Source of the DNA: Pseudomonas sp. GD04091
Lineage (GTDB): Bacteria > Pseudomonadota > Gammaproteobacteria > Pseudomonadales > Pseudomonadaceae
Direction: 5' to 3'
Assembly: GCF_029836165.1 (NCBI RefSeq)
Contig: NZ_JAOEBG010000003.1
Span: forward strand, 294,665-358,664
DNA: 64,000 nucleotides
Below are positions 1 to 6,878 of the stretch, in pieces. Under the pieces are notes generated by a model that saw only the letters and a list, made by a program, of their open reading frames with translations, had not been told where the DNA came from and did no database searches. Made by a program: the position numbers and the translations under genes. Positions within the stretch are counted from its first letter, which is position 1. Each line of letters opens with the position of its first letter.

Positions 1-1589
1 CCCCACACCGCATTGAGCGAAGTCTGCACCGCGCCTTCCACCCAGGCGGGGGTCCAGGACACGTCGTCACCCGCGATGAAGATGCCGCGCTGTTCGATGG
101 GCATGTCCTGTTGCATGAAGTGCGCGTACATGCGCTGGTTGTAGCGGTAGTGGCCTGGCAGCGCGCCCTTGAAGGCGCCGAGGAAGTGCGGGTCGGCTTC
201 CCACGAGATGGTGATCGGGTCGCCGATGATATGCCCGGCGATATCGGTCTTGGGGTAGATCTTCTTCAGTGCGTCGAGGGCCAGTTGCACACGTTTCTCG
301 GTCGGGTGCGGCAGCATCTTCAGGGCATCGCTCATCCAGGCGTAGGACAGGCAGATCACCCCCGGCTTGTCGTCGCCGTTGTCGAACAGGTAGGTGCCGC
401 GGGTCAGGCGATCGGTGAGGGTCATGCTCATCAGATCGCGGCCGGTCTGCGGGTCCTTGTCCTTCCAGAACGGCCGGTCGACCATGACGAAGGTCTTCGA
501 CGACTGCATGTAGCGGGTGCGGTCCAGGGCCATCCACATCTTCTGCGAGAACAGCGACTCCTCGCAGTCGATCTGGGTGGTCAGCAGCCAGCTCTGGCAG
601 GTGGTGAGCACCGCCGCGTAGTGGCGCACGTCGCCGTAGTTGTCGGTGACCGCCAGGCGGCCATCGGCGGCGCGGGCGATGCGCTTGACCCCGGTGCGCG
701 GCGCGCCGCTGTGCAGGCCGCTGAGGCTGGTACCGGCAGGCCAGTGGGCGCAACGCTCCGGCACATGGCGCCAGATGCCCTGCGGCACCTGCTCGACGCC
801 GCCGACCACCAGGTGCTGGTGATCGTCGCAGTTGGTCATCACCACGCGGAAGATTTCCAGCATCGAGTTGGGGAAGTCCGAGTCCCAGCCGCCGGTGCCG
901 AAGCCCACCTGGCCGAACACTTCGCGGTGCTGGAAGCTCAGCTTGGCGAACGAGCGGGAGGTGGCGACGAAGTCATAGAAGGTGCGGTCGTCCCAGAGTG
1001 GCACCAGCTTGTTCCACAGGTCTTTCAGGCGCGGTACATCGCGGTCGCGGATGGCCTGCTGGATATCGCCGAACTGCGCGCCGCTCTCCAGGGCATCGGC
1101 CCAGGCGTCGGCCACTTCGTGGAACAGCGGCGGCAGATCGGCCGCTTTTTCGGCGTAGTAGGTCTGGCCTTCCAGGTCGATCACCGTGCTACCCGAGGCA
1201 GGGGTCAGCGGGTTGGGGAAGGGCTTGGTCTCCAGGCCGAGCTTGTCGACGTAGTGATAGAACGCCGTGGACGACACCGGGAAGCGCATGCCGCCAAGTT
1301 CGGCGACGATGCCATCGGTGCCGTTGAACGCCTGCGAGCGCAGCCGGCCACCGAGTTTGGAGGCCTCGTAAACCACGGGCTTGAGGCCCAGCTTCATCAG
1401 CTCGTAGGCCGCCACCAGGCCGGCGATACCGCCACCGACGATCGCCACCTCTTCACCATGGCGCTCCTTGGGAATGCTGCCCAGGCCGGCCGGGTGCTCC
1501 AGCCAGTCGTCGAAGGCGAAGGGGAAGTCCGGGCCGAAGATGGTGATGGGTTTCTTGCCGTCGGCGGGGTGGCGGTTGTTCTTGTTCAT
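1..1589 (-). CDS. davB: Lysine 2-monooxygenase (flavin amine oxidase), C-terminus cut by window edge
   Basis: FAD-dependent oxygenase that converts L-lysine to 5-aminovaleramide, the first step of the aminovalerate route of lysine catabolism in P. putida. The reading frame is open to the window edge, giving about 529 residues; from memory the P. putida enzyme is about 560, so some 30 C-terminal residues are missing. The N-terminus (MNKNNRHPADGKKP) and a dinucleotide-binding GGGIAG at residues 52-57 are visible, with a C-terminal amine-oxidase segment (IFIAGDDVSWTPAWVEGA) typical of the flavin monoamine oxidase fold. It belongs to the tryptophan/lysine 2-monooxygenase family; lysine is preferred because the sequence matches my memory of P. 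putida DavB closely. The expected partner davA (amidase) would lie off the left edge. Transcription runs leftward, like the toxin-antitoxin locus and Lrp gene behind it. Confidence 0.9.
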   Translation of the reverse strand, partial: MNKNNRHPADGKKPITIFGPDFPFAFDDWLEHPAGLGSIPKERHGEEVAIVGGGIAGLVAAYELMKLGLKPVVYEASKLGGRLRSQAFNGTDGIVAELGGMRFPVSSTAFYHYVDKLGLETKPFPNPLTPASGSTVIDLEGQTYYAEKAADLPPLFHEVADAWADALESGAQFGDIQQAIRDRDVPRLKDLWNKLVPLWDDRTFYDFVATSRSFAKLSFQHREVFGQVGFGTGGWDSDFPNSMLEIFRVVMTNCDDHQHLVVGGVEQVPQGIWRHVPERCAHWPAGTSLSGLHSGAPRTGVKRIARAADGRLAVTDNYGDVRHYAAVLTTCQSWLLTTQIDCEESLFSQKMWMALDRTRYMQSSKTFVMVDRPFWKDKDPQTGRDLMSMTLTDRLTRGTYLFDNGDDKPGVICLSYAWMSDALKMLPHPTEKRVQLALDALKKIYPKTDIAGHIIGDPITISWEADPHFLGAFKGALPGHYRYNQRMYAHFMQQDMPIEQRGIFIAGDDVSWTPAWVEGAVQTSLNAVW

Positions 1590-1749
1590 GTAATGACCTT
1601 GCCAGGGGCTGCGCAGGGGGCGGAGCCTGAGTATAGAGAATGCCTGGTGGCCATTTTATGAAGTGATGGGTTCGTAATTAAGATACAGAGTGGCGTCGTT
1701 ATGTAATTTATTTCGTCTGAATGTCTTCTGTTTATTGATTAGTGACGAA

Positions 1750-2064
1750 TCAGCTCAAGGACGCCAGATGCTCGACGGTCTCCGGATACTTCTGTACCAG
1801 CCGGATCAACGCCACGGCCTGGGCGTTGGGTCTGGAGCGGCCCTGCTCCCAGCTTTCCAGGGTTCGGGCGTTGGTACGCAGGTAGGCGGCGAACACCGCA
1901 CGCGACATGTTGAGGCGCTGGCGCAGCTCGGTCAGCTCGTTGGGGGCCAGGGGGGCCAGTTCCTCGAAGGTCACTTTGTGTGAACGCAGGGTCAGTTTGC
2001 CGGTGCGCTCATCGGCGAGGGCGTCGAAGCCTTCGGTGAGTTCAGTGAAGATGTTGCGTGGCAT
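1750..2064 (-). CDS. HigA-like antitoxin, XRE-family helix-turn-helix
   Basis: A 104-residue protein with an XRE-type helix-turn-helix in its second half (LRQRLNMSRAVFAAYLRTNARTLESWEQGRSRPN). This is the usual form of antitoxins that neutralise RelE-superfamily HigB toxins and repress their own promoter. The start at 2064 follows GAGGA by about 6-8 nt. The gene overlaps the 3' end of the toxin frame by 23 nt, the normal toxin-first order of higBA loci. The antitoxin frame is intact although the toxin in front of it is frameshifted. Family assignment is by motif and gene order; the exact subfamily is not determined. Confidence 0.85.
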   Translation of the reverse strand: MPRNIFTELTEGFDALADERTGKLTLRSHKVTFEELAPLAPNELTELRQRLNMSRAVFAAYLRTNARTLESWEQGRSRPNAQAVALIRLVQKYPETVEHLASLS

Positions 2065-2402
2065 TGGTCGTCCTCGTCAGGTACTCGCGTTCCAGCAGGT
2101 TTTTCAGGGCCTGGCGTTGCTGTGGCGTCAGATCATCCTGGACTTCCTTGCCGTAGAGCGTGAAAAGCCAGAATTGCTGCCCGGCGGACCACCAGTAGTA
2201 GATGATCCGAGTGCCACCGCGCTTGCCTTTGTGGCGCAGCACATCGGCGAAGCGCATCTTCCTGAGGCCGCCCGTACCCTTGATGACATCGCCAGCATGG
2301 GGATGCAGGAGCAGCAGGCGTTGCAGCGCGAAAGTCCTCATCGTCCAGATACTGGCTGCGAAAGCGCTCGAAGGCGGGTAGTTCAACAAGCAGAGCATCC
2401 AT
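2042..2402 (-). pseudogene. HigB/RelE-like toxin, frameshifted
   Basis: RelE-superfamily mRNA-interferase toxin broken by a frameshift. Frame one starts at 2402 and reads MDALLVELPAFERFRSQYL then DDEDFRA. The natural continuation, LQRLLLLHPHAGDVIKGTGG and then RGGTRIIYYWW and FWLFTLYGKEVQDDLTPQQR, lies in another frame that ends at 2042. The switch falls at the run CGCGC (2326-2330, minus strand). Restoring two bases, CGCGCG for CGCG, would join the halves into one protein of about 120 residues, the usual length. The total of 361 nt is one base over a multiple of three, which fits a net loss of two. An internal ATG at 2341 could give a 99-residue toxin lacking the first ~25 residues. Inactivation, a base-calling error and slippage are all possible. 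Confidence 0.8.
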
Positions 2403-2407
2403 GCTTT

Positions 2408-2426
2408 TATACGTGATCCGCGTATA
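2408..2426. promoter_or_regulatory. Candidate autoregulatory operator/promoter of the toxin-antitoxin locus
   Basis: A perfect dyad TATACG-N7-CGTATA lies only 5 nt upstream of the toxin ATG at 2402. Such dyads overlapping the promoter are typical binding sites for XRE antitoxins. On the minus strand the arms also read as -10-like hexamers (CTATAC, TATAAA) and no Shine-Dalgarno is visible, so the transcript may be nearly leaderless. Binding is inferred. Confidence 0.55.
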
Positions 2427-2771
2427 GTTTGTGATGAGGCCGCCGATGCGTCAATAGGGGCGGTTTGCCGTCAGCCTAACCGTGGATTGAAAGGGACGTG
2501 GCGGGGGAGGGTTGCCGGATATGTCATTGGGAGGCGGGTGGGTCGCTGCTTATCAGGCCATTCCCTGCAGGCGGCACATTCATCGAGATCTATCCTGCTC
2601 GCCCTATCGCTCTGGTCTGGCTGTGCGGGTAAACCTTCGCGGTAGTTTTTGCCGGTCACTGCACATTCGGTGATCGGGCGTGAGAACCCGGCGATCTACT
2701 TGGAGGCATGCTGCCACCCATTCCTGTGAGAAGGTTGCGTGGTGGCCTCCTTGAGCCGGTAGTGCAGGGCG
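2427..2771. other. Intergenic stretch without a recognisable gene
   Basis: 345 nt between the toxin-antitoxin promoter and the Lrp gene stop. It contains no frame with family resemblance or a good ribosome site, only a 62-codon unsupported frame. A partly complementary pair, GGAGGC near 2701 and GCCTCC near 2747, could form a weak hairpin downstream of the Lrp gene. Confidence 0.5.
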
Positions 2772-3233
2772 CTAGTTTGGCTGGCCGCGGTCGACCTTGC
2801 TGCTGAGGATGATCGACGTGGTGGTCTTCTCCACCCCGTCGAGGCTGCCGATCTGGTCGAGCAGCTGGTCCAGCTGCTCCGGCGAATCGCTGAGCAGCCA
2901 CGCCACATAATCGAATTCGCCACTGACCGCGCACAGCTGCTGGACCTGGCCCATGGCGCTCAGGTGGCGCACGATGTCCTTGCCCGAGCGCGGTTGCGCC
3001 TTGATCCCGACATACGCTTGCAGGCCACCGCCCAGCAGGCGCTGGCCCAGGCGCACGCCATAGCCGGTGATGACTTTGTTGCGCTCCAGGCGTTCGAGGC
3101 GCGAGTTCACCGTGGTGCGGGCGATCCCCAGTTGGCGAGCGAGGGTGGCGACGCTTTCCCGGGCATTGATCTGCAGCAGGGCGATCAGCTGGCGATCGAT
3201 GGCGTCGAGGGCGATGGAGGAGGTGGCCGGCAT
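2772..3233 (-). CDS. Lrp/AsnC-family transcriptional regulator
   Basis: A 153-residue DNA-binding regulator. Residues ~7-60 form the Lrp helix-turn-helix (LDAIDRQLIALLQINARESV then LARQLGIARTTVNSRLERL). Residues ~70-145 form the RAM ligand-binding domain (AYVGIKAQ, CAVSGEFDYVAWL, GVEKTTTSIILSSK). The start at 3233 (MPATSS) is chosen because it places the HTH at the usual distance; a longer frame to 3269 exists but adds an atypical leader. Lrp/AsnC proteins often control neighbouring amino-acid catabolism, so davB is a plausible target. The toxin-antitoxin locus now lies between the two. Target and effector are inference. Confidence 0.88.
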   Translation of the reverse strand: MPATSSIALDAIDRQLIALLQINARESVATLARQLGIARTTVNSRLERLERNKVITGYGVRLGQRLLGGGLQAYVGIKAQPRSGKDIVRHLSAMGQVQQLCAVSGEFDYVAWLLSDSPEQLDQLLDQIGSLDGVEKTTTSIILSSKVDRGQPN

Positions 3234-3379
3234 GGTAGGTCTCTGTTGTCGAGCTGCTAGCCTATGCATGCGCGACCGGTTCGCGCAAGGCGCCCAGCAC
3301 TGGCATTACGTCGGCAAGGCGGTACGATAGCGGGCCGCTGCCATCCGGCAGCCAGGACCATGGCAGGAGTGATTGACCC

Positions 3380-4075
3380 ATGAAGTTCAAGGACTGGTAC
3401 TGGCGGCGATGGATTCGCCAACACGGTTGCAAGGTGAGCACGGGCCTTTCCAGATTCGGCAAGCGCGCCAGGCTGGCGCTCGAGGACGAAGTGCGCATCG
3501 GCGATGTCACGATCAGCGCCGCCACTCTCGATGTCTCGATCGGGGCTCATACCTATATCCGCAGCGGCGGCTCGTTGCAGGTGGTCGAGTCGATCGGGCG
3601 CTACTGCTCCATTGGCAGTTCCGTGGTCATCGGCCAGGAAAAATACGCCCACCCCACCGACTGGCTGAGCAGCCACCCCTTCCAGTTCACGGGCACCCAG
3701 TGGCACTACGAGCCGCCGAGCACGCCGGCGCGCATAGGTCATGACGTGTGGATCGGCGAGGGCGCGATGATCATGGAAGGGGTCGATGTCGGCACCGGGG
3801 CGATCATCGCCACCCGCGCTCTGGTCACCCGGGACGTGCCGCCCTACGCCGTGGTCGCGGGCTTCCCGGCGAAGGTCGTGCGCTATCGCTATCCCGAGCC
3901 GATGATCGAGCGCTTGCTGGCATCGCGTTGGTGGGAGCGCGATACCCAGCAGTTGCTGGCGCTGCCGCTGCACGACCCTGCCGCCTGCCTTGACCGGATC
4001 GCCGGGCTGGCTGAGGCACGTTATTCGCGAATCGAGATCTCACGGCGCGGGGGCAAGGTGCTGGCGTCTGCTTGA
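3380..4075 (+). CDS. CatB-related O-acetyltransferase (hexapeptide repeat)
   Basis: A 231-residue left-handed beta-helix acyltransferase of the xenobiotic/CatB group, which transfers acetyl from acetyl-CoA to hydroxyl groups. Hexapeptide-type repeats are visible ([46 protein letters not shown]). The [11 protein letters not shown] segment holds the histidine position used as catalytic base in the family. The C-terminal helix ([16 protein letters not shown]) is characteristic. AGGAG lies about 8 nt before the ATG. It is divergent from the Lrp gene and convergent with the lipoprotein gene. The acceptor is unknown: surface polysaccharide or an antibiotic are options, and no resistance role is claimed. 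Confidence 0.85.
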   Translation: MKFKDWYWRRWIRQHGCKVSTGLSRFGKRARLALEDEVRIGDVTISAATLDVSIGAHTYIRSGGSLQVVESIGRYCSIGSSVVIGQEKYAHPTDWLSSHPFQFTGTQWHYEPPSTPARIGHDVWIGEGAMIMEGVDVGTGAIIATRALVTRDVPPYAVVAGFPAKVVRYRYPEPMIERLLASRWWERDTQQLLALPLHDPAACLDRIAGLAEARYSRIEISRRGGKVLASA

Positions 4076-4117
4076 ATCGCCACGAGCAAGCCCTCACTCA
4101 CTGGACTCGCATATGTC

Positions 4118-4142
4118 CTGTGGGTGCGGGCTTGCCTCGTTC
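4118..4142. repeat. REP-like element (partial)
   Basis: The stretch CTGTGGGTGCGGGCTTGCCT matches half of the palindromic GTGGGAGCGGGCTTGCCCGC unit repeated elsewhere in this window. It lies between the convergent acetyltransferase and lipoprotein genes. Confidence 0.5.
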
Positions 4143-4165
4143 AGTTCAGCCGGTAGCCGATGCGA

Positions 4166-4540
4166 TCAACGTGCTGCGCTGGTTTGCGTCGCGGTGGCGC
4201 AAGGCGACTTCAGGCCGGCGGTCATGCTCTCGACGTTGTCGAGCATCTGGTTGCCCTTGTTGACCTTCTGGGCGTTCTCGGCCAGTTGCATGCGCTGGTC
4301 ATAAGTGGCCGTGTCGCCATTGAAGCTGTTCTTGGTTTCGAGCACGGAGTTGGCGATGCTGAGCAGGCTGCGACCGGTGGAGATCAGGTTGTCGGTGGTG
4401 CTGGGCGTGCAAGGGGCGTTGCCGCTGGCCATCTGGCTGCCCTGCAGTCCCTGGCCTTGTGAACCCGGTGCCACGCAACCGGCGAGCGTCGCCAGCATCG
4501 GCACGACCAGCAGGGCCCCAAGCGTTCCTTGGATGTTCAT
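4166..4540 (-). CDS. Small predicted lipoprotein, function unknown
   Basis: A 124-residue protein with a lipoprotein signal peptide: a short N-terminus, a hydrophobic stretch (LGALLVVPMLATLAGC) and a lipobox LAGC with the acylated Cys at about residue 22. The mature part is low-complexity at first (VAPGSQGQGLQGSQ) and then helical with two further cysteines. GAGGGAA lies about 6 nt before the ATG. I do not recognise the family. It is read in the same direction as the three-gene cassette behind it but is separated by 157 nt. Membrane anchoring is well supported; the function is not. Confidence 0.75.
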   Translation of the reverse strand: MNIQGTLGALLVVPMLATLAGCVAPGSQGQGLQGSQMASGNAPCTPSTTDNLISTGRSLLSIANSVLETKNSFNGDTATYDQRMQLAENAQKVNKGNQMLDNVESMTAGLKSPCATATQTSAAR

Positions 4541-4697
4541 GTGACGTTCCCTCGATCACTGGGCTCCGACCCGGTGCCGAAGCGATGGAGAGATTCTAGG
4601 AACGTGGGGTTGATGGCGAAATAGAACGGGTGTGCTAAAGGCACTTTGCCCGTTCTGGCTGGTGGGCAAGCTCGAATGAGAACACCGCTCGCTGCAC

Positions 4698-5303
4698 TCA
4701 GAGGCCAAGCAGTGTCTTGCAGGCGGAGAGAACGTTGGCGATGTTGGAGGCAATGTTGGTATTGCGCTCGAGCTTCGGGATGTTCTCCACGGCCTCGTTG
4801 TCCACCTCTTGCTTGATCCGCCTGGGATCGCCATCAGGCGGAAGGACCTCATTTTTTTCTTGCTCCGGCGTTTCAGCGCTCGAGGTATAGCGTGTCTTGG
4901 ATTGCGCGAACAAGTCGCTCGCTATGCCTTCGTAGTTGCCGTAGTCGCTGAGCGTGAGAACGTTCTTGATCAGTCGAAGTTCCGCGTCGATGCGAATGGC
5001 GATCGAGGCAAAGGTGGTGAAGTTGGTGTTCTGCTCGATGATGCTGGCACGCCAGTTGTACTGATCGACGATGTTGTTGAACGGGTAGAGCAGGTCGAAC
5101 CCCAGGCGCAGCATGCGCTGCTGGGCCGTGGGGCCAAGCGCGATCAGGCAGCTCTGCACCTGTACCGCCAAGGCGCATGACCGGGGATCGCCAAGTTTCG
5201 AATGGTCGGTGATGGGATGCTTGGTCGGATAGGTTTCCAGCAGCAGCTTGAAGTAAGCGTCGTGTGCCGTTTGGAATTGCTCTATGACTTTTTGCTTGTC
5301 CAT
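4698..5303 (-). CDS. Unrecognised protein, third gene of nuclease cassette
   Basis: A 201-residue protein of unknown family. It looks mainly helical (MDKQKVIEQFQTAHDAYFKL; QRMLRLGFDLLYPFNNIVDQ; IAIRIDAELRLIKNVL). It has a charged, proline-containing linker (EQEKNEVLPPDGDPRR) at about residues 146-161, and ends in a mildly hydrophobic segment (ASNIANVLSACKTLLGL) that could touch a membrane or form an oligomer. The gene starts 15 nt after the stop of the 5319-5966 gene, so it is almost certainly co-transcribed with it. No Shine-Dalgarno is obvious before the ATG at 5303, which suggests translational coupling. No catalytic motif was seen. A role as sensor, effector or immunity partner of the nuclease-like protein is speculation. 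Confidence 0.7.
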   Translation of the reverse strand: MDKQKVIEQFQTAHDAYFKLLLETYPTKHPITDHSKLGDPRSCALAVQVQSCLIALGPTAQQRMLRLGFDLLYPFNNIVDQYNWRASIIEQNTNFTTFASIAIRIDAELRLIKNVLTLSDYGNYEGIASDLFAQSKTRYTSSAETPEQEKNEVLPPDGDPRRIKQEVDNEAVENIPKLERNTNIASNIANVLSACKTLLGL

Positions 5304-5318
5304 GGCGATCGAATGTAC

Positions 5319-5966
5319 TCAAAGGTGCTGTGGGTGGAAGTCAATCGAAGTGCCGAGCTTTGCCGTGGCGTCTGCGCACCACGTGCGCAAGGCCGCATCG
5401 ATCGATGCCTTGTCCGCCAGCTCTGCGAGAGGGATGGCCTTGGCGAAGCACCGATAGCCTGGCTTGTCGGTAGCGTTGACCTGTCCGTCGCCGGGATATT
5501 TGATCGCCACCCAGACGTTGTGGTACCAGTTGATGCCCGTGCCATCCTCTTCACAGACCACGACCGAAAGCACCAGCTCGCTGCGGGTGTCTTCGACGGC
5601 CTCGGAGCGGAAGCTGCCGTCACGCTTGTTGAAGCCGGTATCGCTGCGCACCCAGGCGCCGAACATCAGATCTCCGGCCAGGTGATTGTCCCAGTGCTCC
5701 GACTGTTCGCCCGGGAACCTGAGCCAGATGGCGGCCAGGTCGTAGAACGGCAAGTAGCGCAGGCCGCTGTCATTGCGCTTGTCCAGCCCGGACAACCCTT
5801 TGGGCTGCGAGTAGACATATTCGTGGTAGTAGTTCACGGCGCCCAGGCGTTCACGGATATACCCCAGCAATTCGAAGAGACTCTGTTGGTAGTCGGCTAG
5901 CAGCCGATAGGCGCGGCGGACGTCCAGCAACGCGTGTTCCAGATTCCCTGTCATTTCATTCTCCAT
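5319..5966 (-). CDS. Unrecognised protein, second gene of nuclease cassette
   Basis: A 215-residue protein, or 211 from an internal ATG at 5954. It is rich in aromatic residues (AVNYYHEYVYSQPKG, RYLPFYDLAAIWLRFPG, WYHNVWVAIKYPG). The alternation of short hydrophobic strands suggests a beta-rich fold, and no signal peptide or membrane segment is seen. The internal ATG overlaps the stop codon of the upstream nuclease-like gene as ATGA, and the first ATG overlaps it by 16 nt. Either start gives tight translational coupling. The downstream gene begins 15 nt after the stop. I do not recognise the family and propose no activity. Confidence 0.7.
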   Translation of the reverse strand: MENEMTGNLEHALLDVRRAYRLLADYQQSLFELLGYIRERLGAVNYYHEYVYSQPKGLSGLDKRNDSGLRYLPFYDLAAIWLRFPGEQSEHWDNHLAGDLMFGAWVRSDTGFNKRDGSFRSEAVEDTRSELVLSVVVCEEDGTGINWYHNVWVAIKYPGDGQVNATDKPGYRCFAKAIPLAELADKASIDAALRTWCADATAKLGTSIDFHPQHL

Positions 5967-6655
5967 GGTGCAAAGGCATCGGGGTGGCTTGCGATCTGCC
6001 GATCGCGCAAGTCTTTCAGCCAGCGTCGATCATGAGTGCGCAGGTCGTGCCAGGCGTAGCAGGAGGCGATATCGTCGAACAGGCGCTGACAACTGGTGGG
6101 GCCGTCGGGGCGGATATGCTGCTGCAGGATCTGAAAGAGGCCCTGCCAGCTCTGACAGACCAGTCGGTACGGGGAAGCTTGGTGGTCAGCCAGTGTTTGC
6201 TGCAAGGCCTCTTCCAGCCGCAGGCGGGCCCTGTTGATCGGGTCGCCAAGTCCGCCAAGAGCGAGCAGGATGCAGCCGCCCTCGAGCTGGTTGCCGTGCC
6301 AGCCTGCCAGCAGTTCTTTGGCGAGTTGGGCAGGGCTTTGCTGGTCTCGATGGTCAAGGCGCTTGGCTTCGACCACCACGGTGCGGCGCCCGTCATGCAG
6401 CACCAGGTCAGGTTCGACCTTGGTGTTGTCCCTGGACTTCCAGGATGGCCAGTACTGGATCTCTTGCAGCGGCCCGAAACTCTCGCCGAGCAGGTCATGC
6501 ATCACGGCGCAGAACTGCTCATCCGGCAGGTAGGCCAGGCGTTCGAAAACAGTGGCGGTGATCACATCTTCGGCGCCTTCGGCCTCTTCGGGGCTGAAGG
6601 CTTCGCCTTGCAGGCCGGTGCCGCGTTTCTTGCCGGCCATGATGGCATTCAGCAT
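5951..6655 (-). CDS. PD-(D/E)XK nuclease-like protein, first gene of cassette
   Basis: A 234-residue protein carrying a PD-(D/E)XK-type core. An acidic residue sits in a leading helix (E29/D30 of AEDVITATVFERLAYL). It is followed by E81-P82-D83 in VEPDLVL and E96-A97-K98 in VVVEAKRLD, the arrangement of metal-dependent DNA-cleaving enzymes. The remainder (helical, WLKDLRDRQ near the end) is not recognised. The start at 6655 is preferred because AGGGAG precedes it by 6 nt; the frame runs on upstream into the tRNA gene but without a plausible protein. It heads a tight operon with two unknown genes, directly behind a tRNA 3' end. Nuclease fold is supported by motif only; substrate and a defence role are inference. 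Confidence 0.75.
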   Translation of the reverse strand: MLNAIMAGKKRGTGLQGEAFSPEEAEGAEDVITATVFERLAYLPDEQFCAVMHDLLGESFGPLQEIQYWPSWKSRDNTKVEPDLVLHDGRRTVVVEAKRLDHRDQQSPAQLAKELLAGWHGNQLEGGCILLALGGLGDPINRARLRLEEALQQTLADHQASPYRLVCQSWQGLFQILQQHIRPDGPTSCQRLFDDIASCYAWHDLRTHDRRWLKDLRDRQIASHPDAFAPWRMK

Positions 6656-6751
6656 GACGACTCCCTGTATGTGGCATGCGTGGCCAACAACCATAACCCA
6701 ACAGGGCCAGGTGTGTGATGCGCAATGGCCATCTTTTGGGCGCAAGAAACG

Positions 6752-6778
6752 AAAAAGCCGCGCAATAGCGCGGCTTTT
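6752..6778 (-). terminator. Intrinsic terminator downstream of tRNA-Ile
   Basis: A GCCGCGC stem pairs with GCGCGGC around an AATA loop and is flanked by A-run and T-run, so it can act in both directions. It ends the tRNA transcript and separates it from the nuclease cassette. Confidence 0.85.
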
Positions 6779-6784
6779 GATATC

Positions 6785-6861
6785 TGGTGGGCCCACACGG
6801 ACTCGAACCGTGGACCAAAGGATTATGAGTCCTCTGCTCTAACCGACTGAGCTATAGGCCC
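6785..6861 (-). tRNA. tRNA-Ile(CAU), lysidine-modified type
   Basis: A 77-nt cloverleaf including an encoded CCA. The acceptor arm is GGGCCTA paired with TGGGCCC, the T-arm reads GGTTCGAGTCC, and the anticodon loop is CTCATAA with CAT anticodon. A CAU anticodon fits elongator Met, initiator Met or Ile2. C4-G69, C5-G68 and A73 are the features recognised by the lysidine synthetase TilS in known tRNA-Ile2, and the sequence resembles that tRNA more than the Met ones, so Ile is preferred. The gene starts 17 nt after the stop of rmcA on the same strand. Its 3' end faces the accessory cassette. Confidence 0.85.
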
Positions 6862-6878
6862 TCAGCAGGAGCGCCGGA

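Noticed and set aside
2471..2659. A 62-codon frame behind the Lrp gene
   Set aside because: No ribosome site, no recognisable motif, and a composition rich in Arg/Pro typical of chance frames in GC-rich DNA.
3380..4075. CatB-like acetyltransferase as a chloramphenicol resistance gene
   Set aside because: The xenobiotic acyltransferase fold is shared with many housekeeping O-acetyltransferases. Nothing here shows drug specificity or mobility.
4541..6861. Search for a duplicated tRNA 3' end (att site) marking the edges of the cassette
   Set aside because: No second copy of the tRNA-Ile 3' segment was found by eye near 4540-4700, and no integrase or transposase is present. An integrative element is therefore not claimed.
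6785..6861. Annotation of the tRNA as elongator or initiator Met
   Set aside because: The CAT anticodon alone allows Met, but the acceptor stem with C4-G69, C5-G68 and A73 fits the lysidine-modified Ile2 type better. It lacks the C1-A72 mismatch of initiator tRNA.
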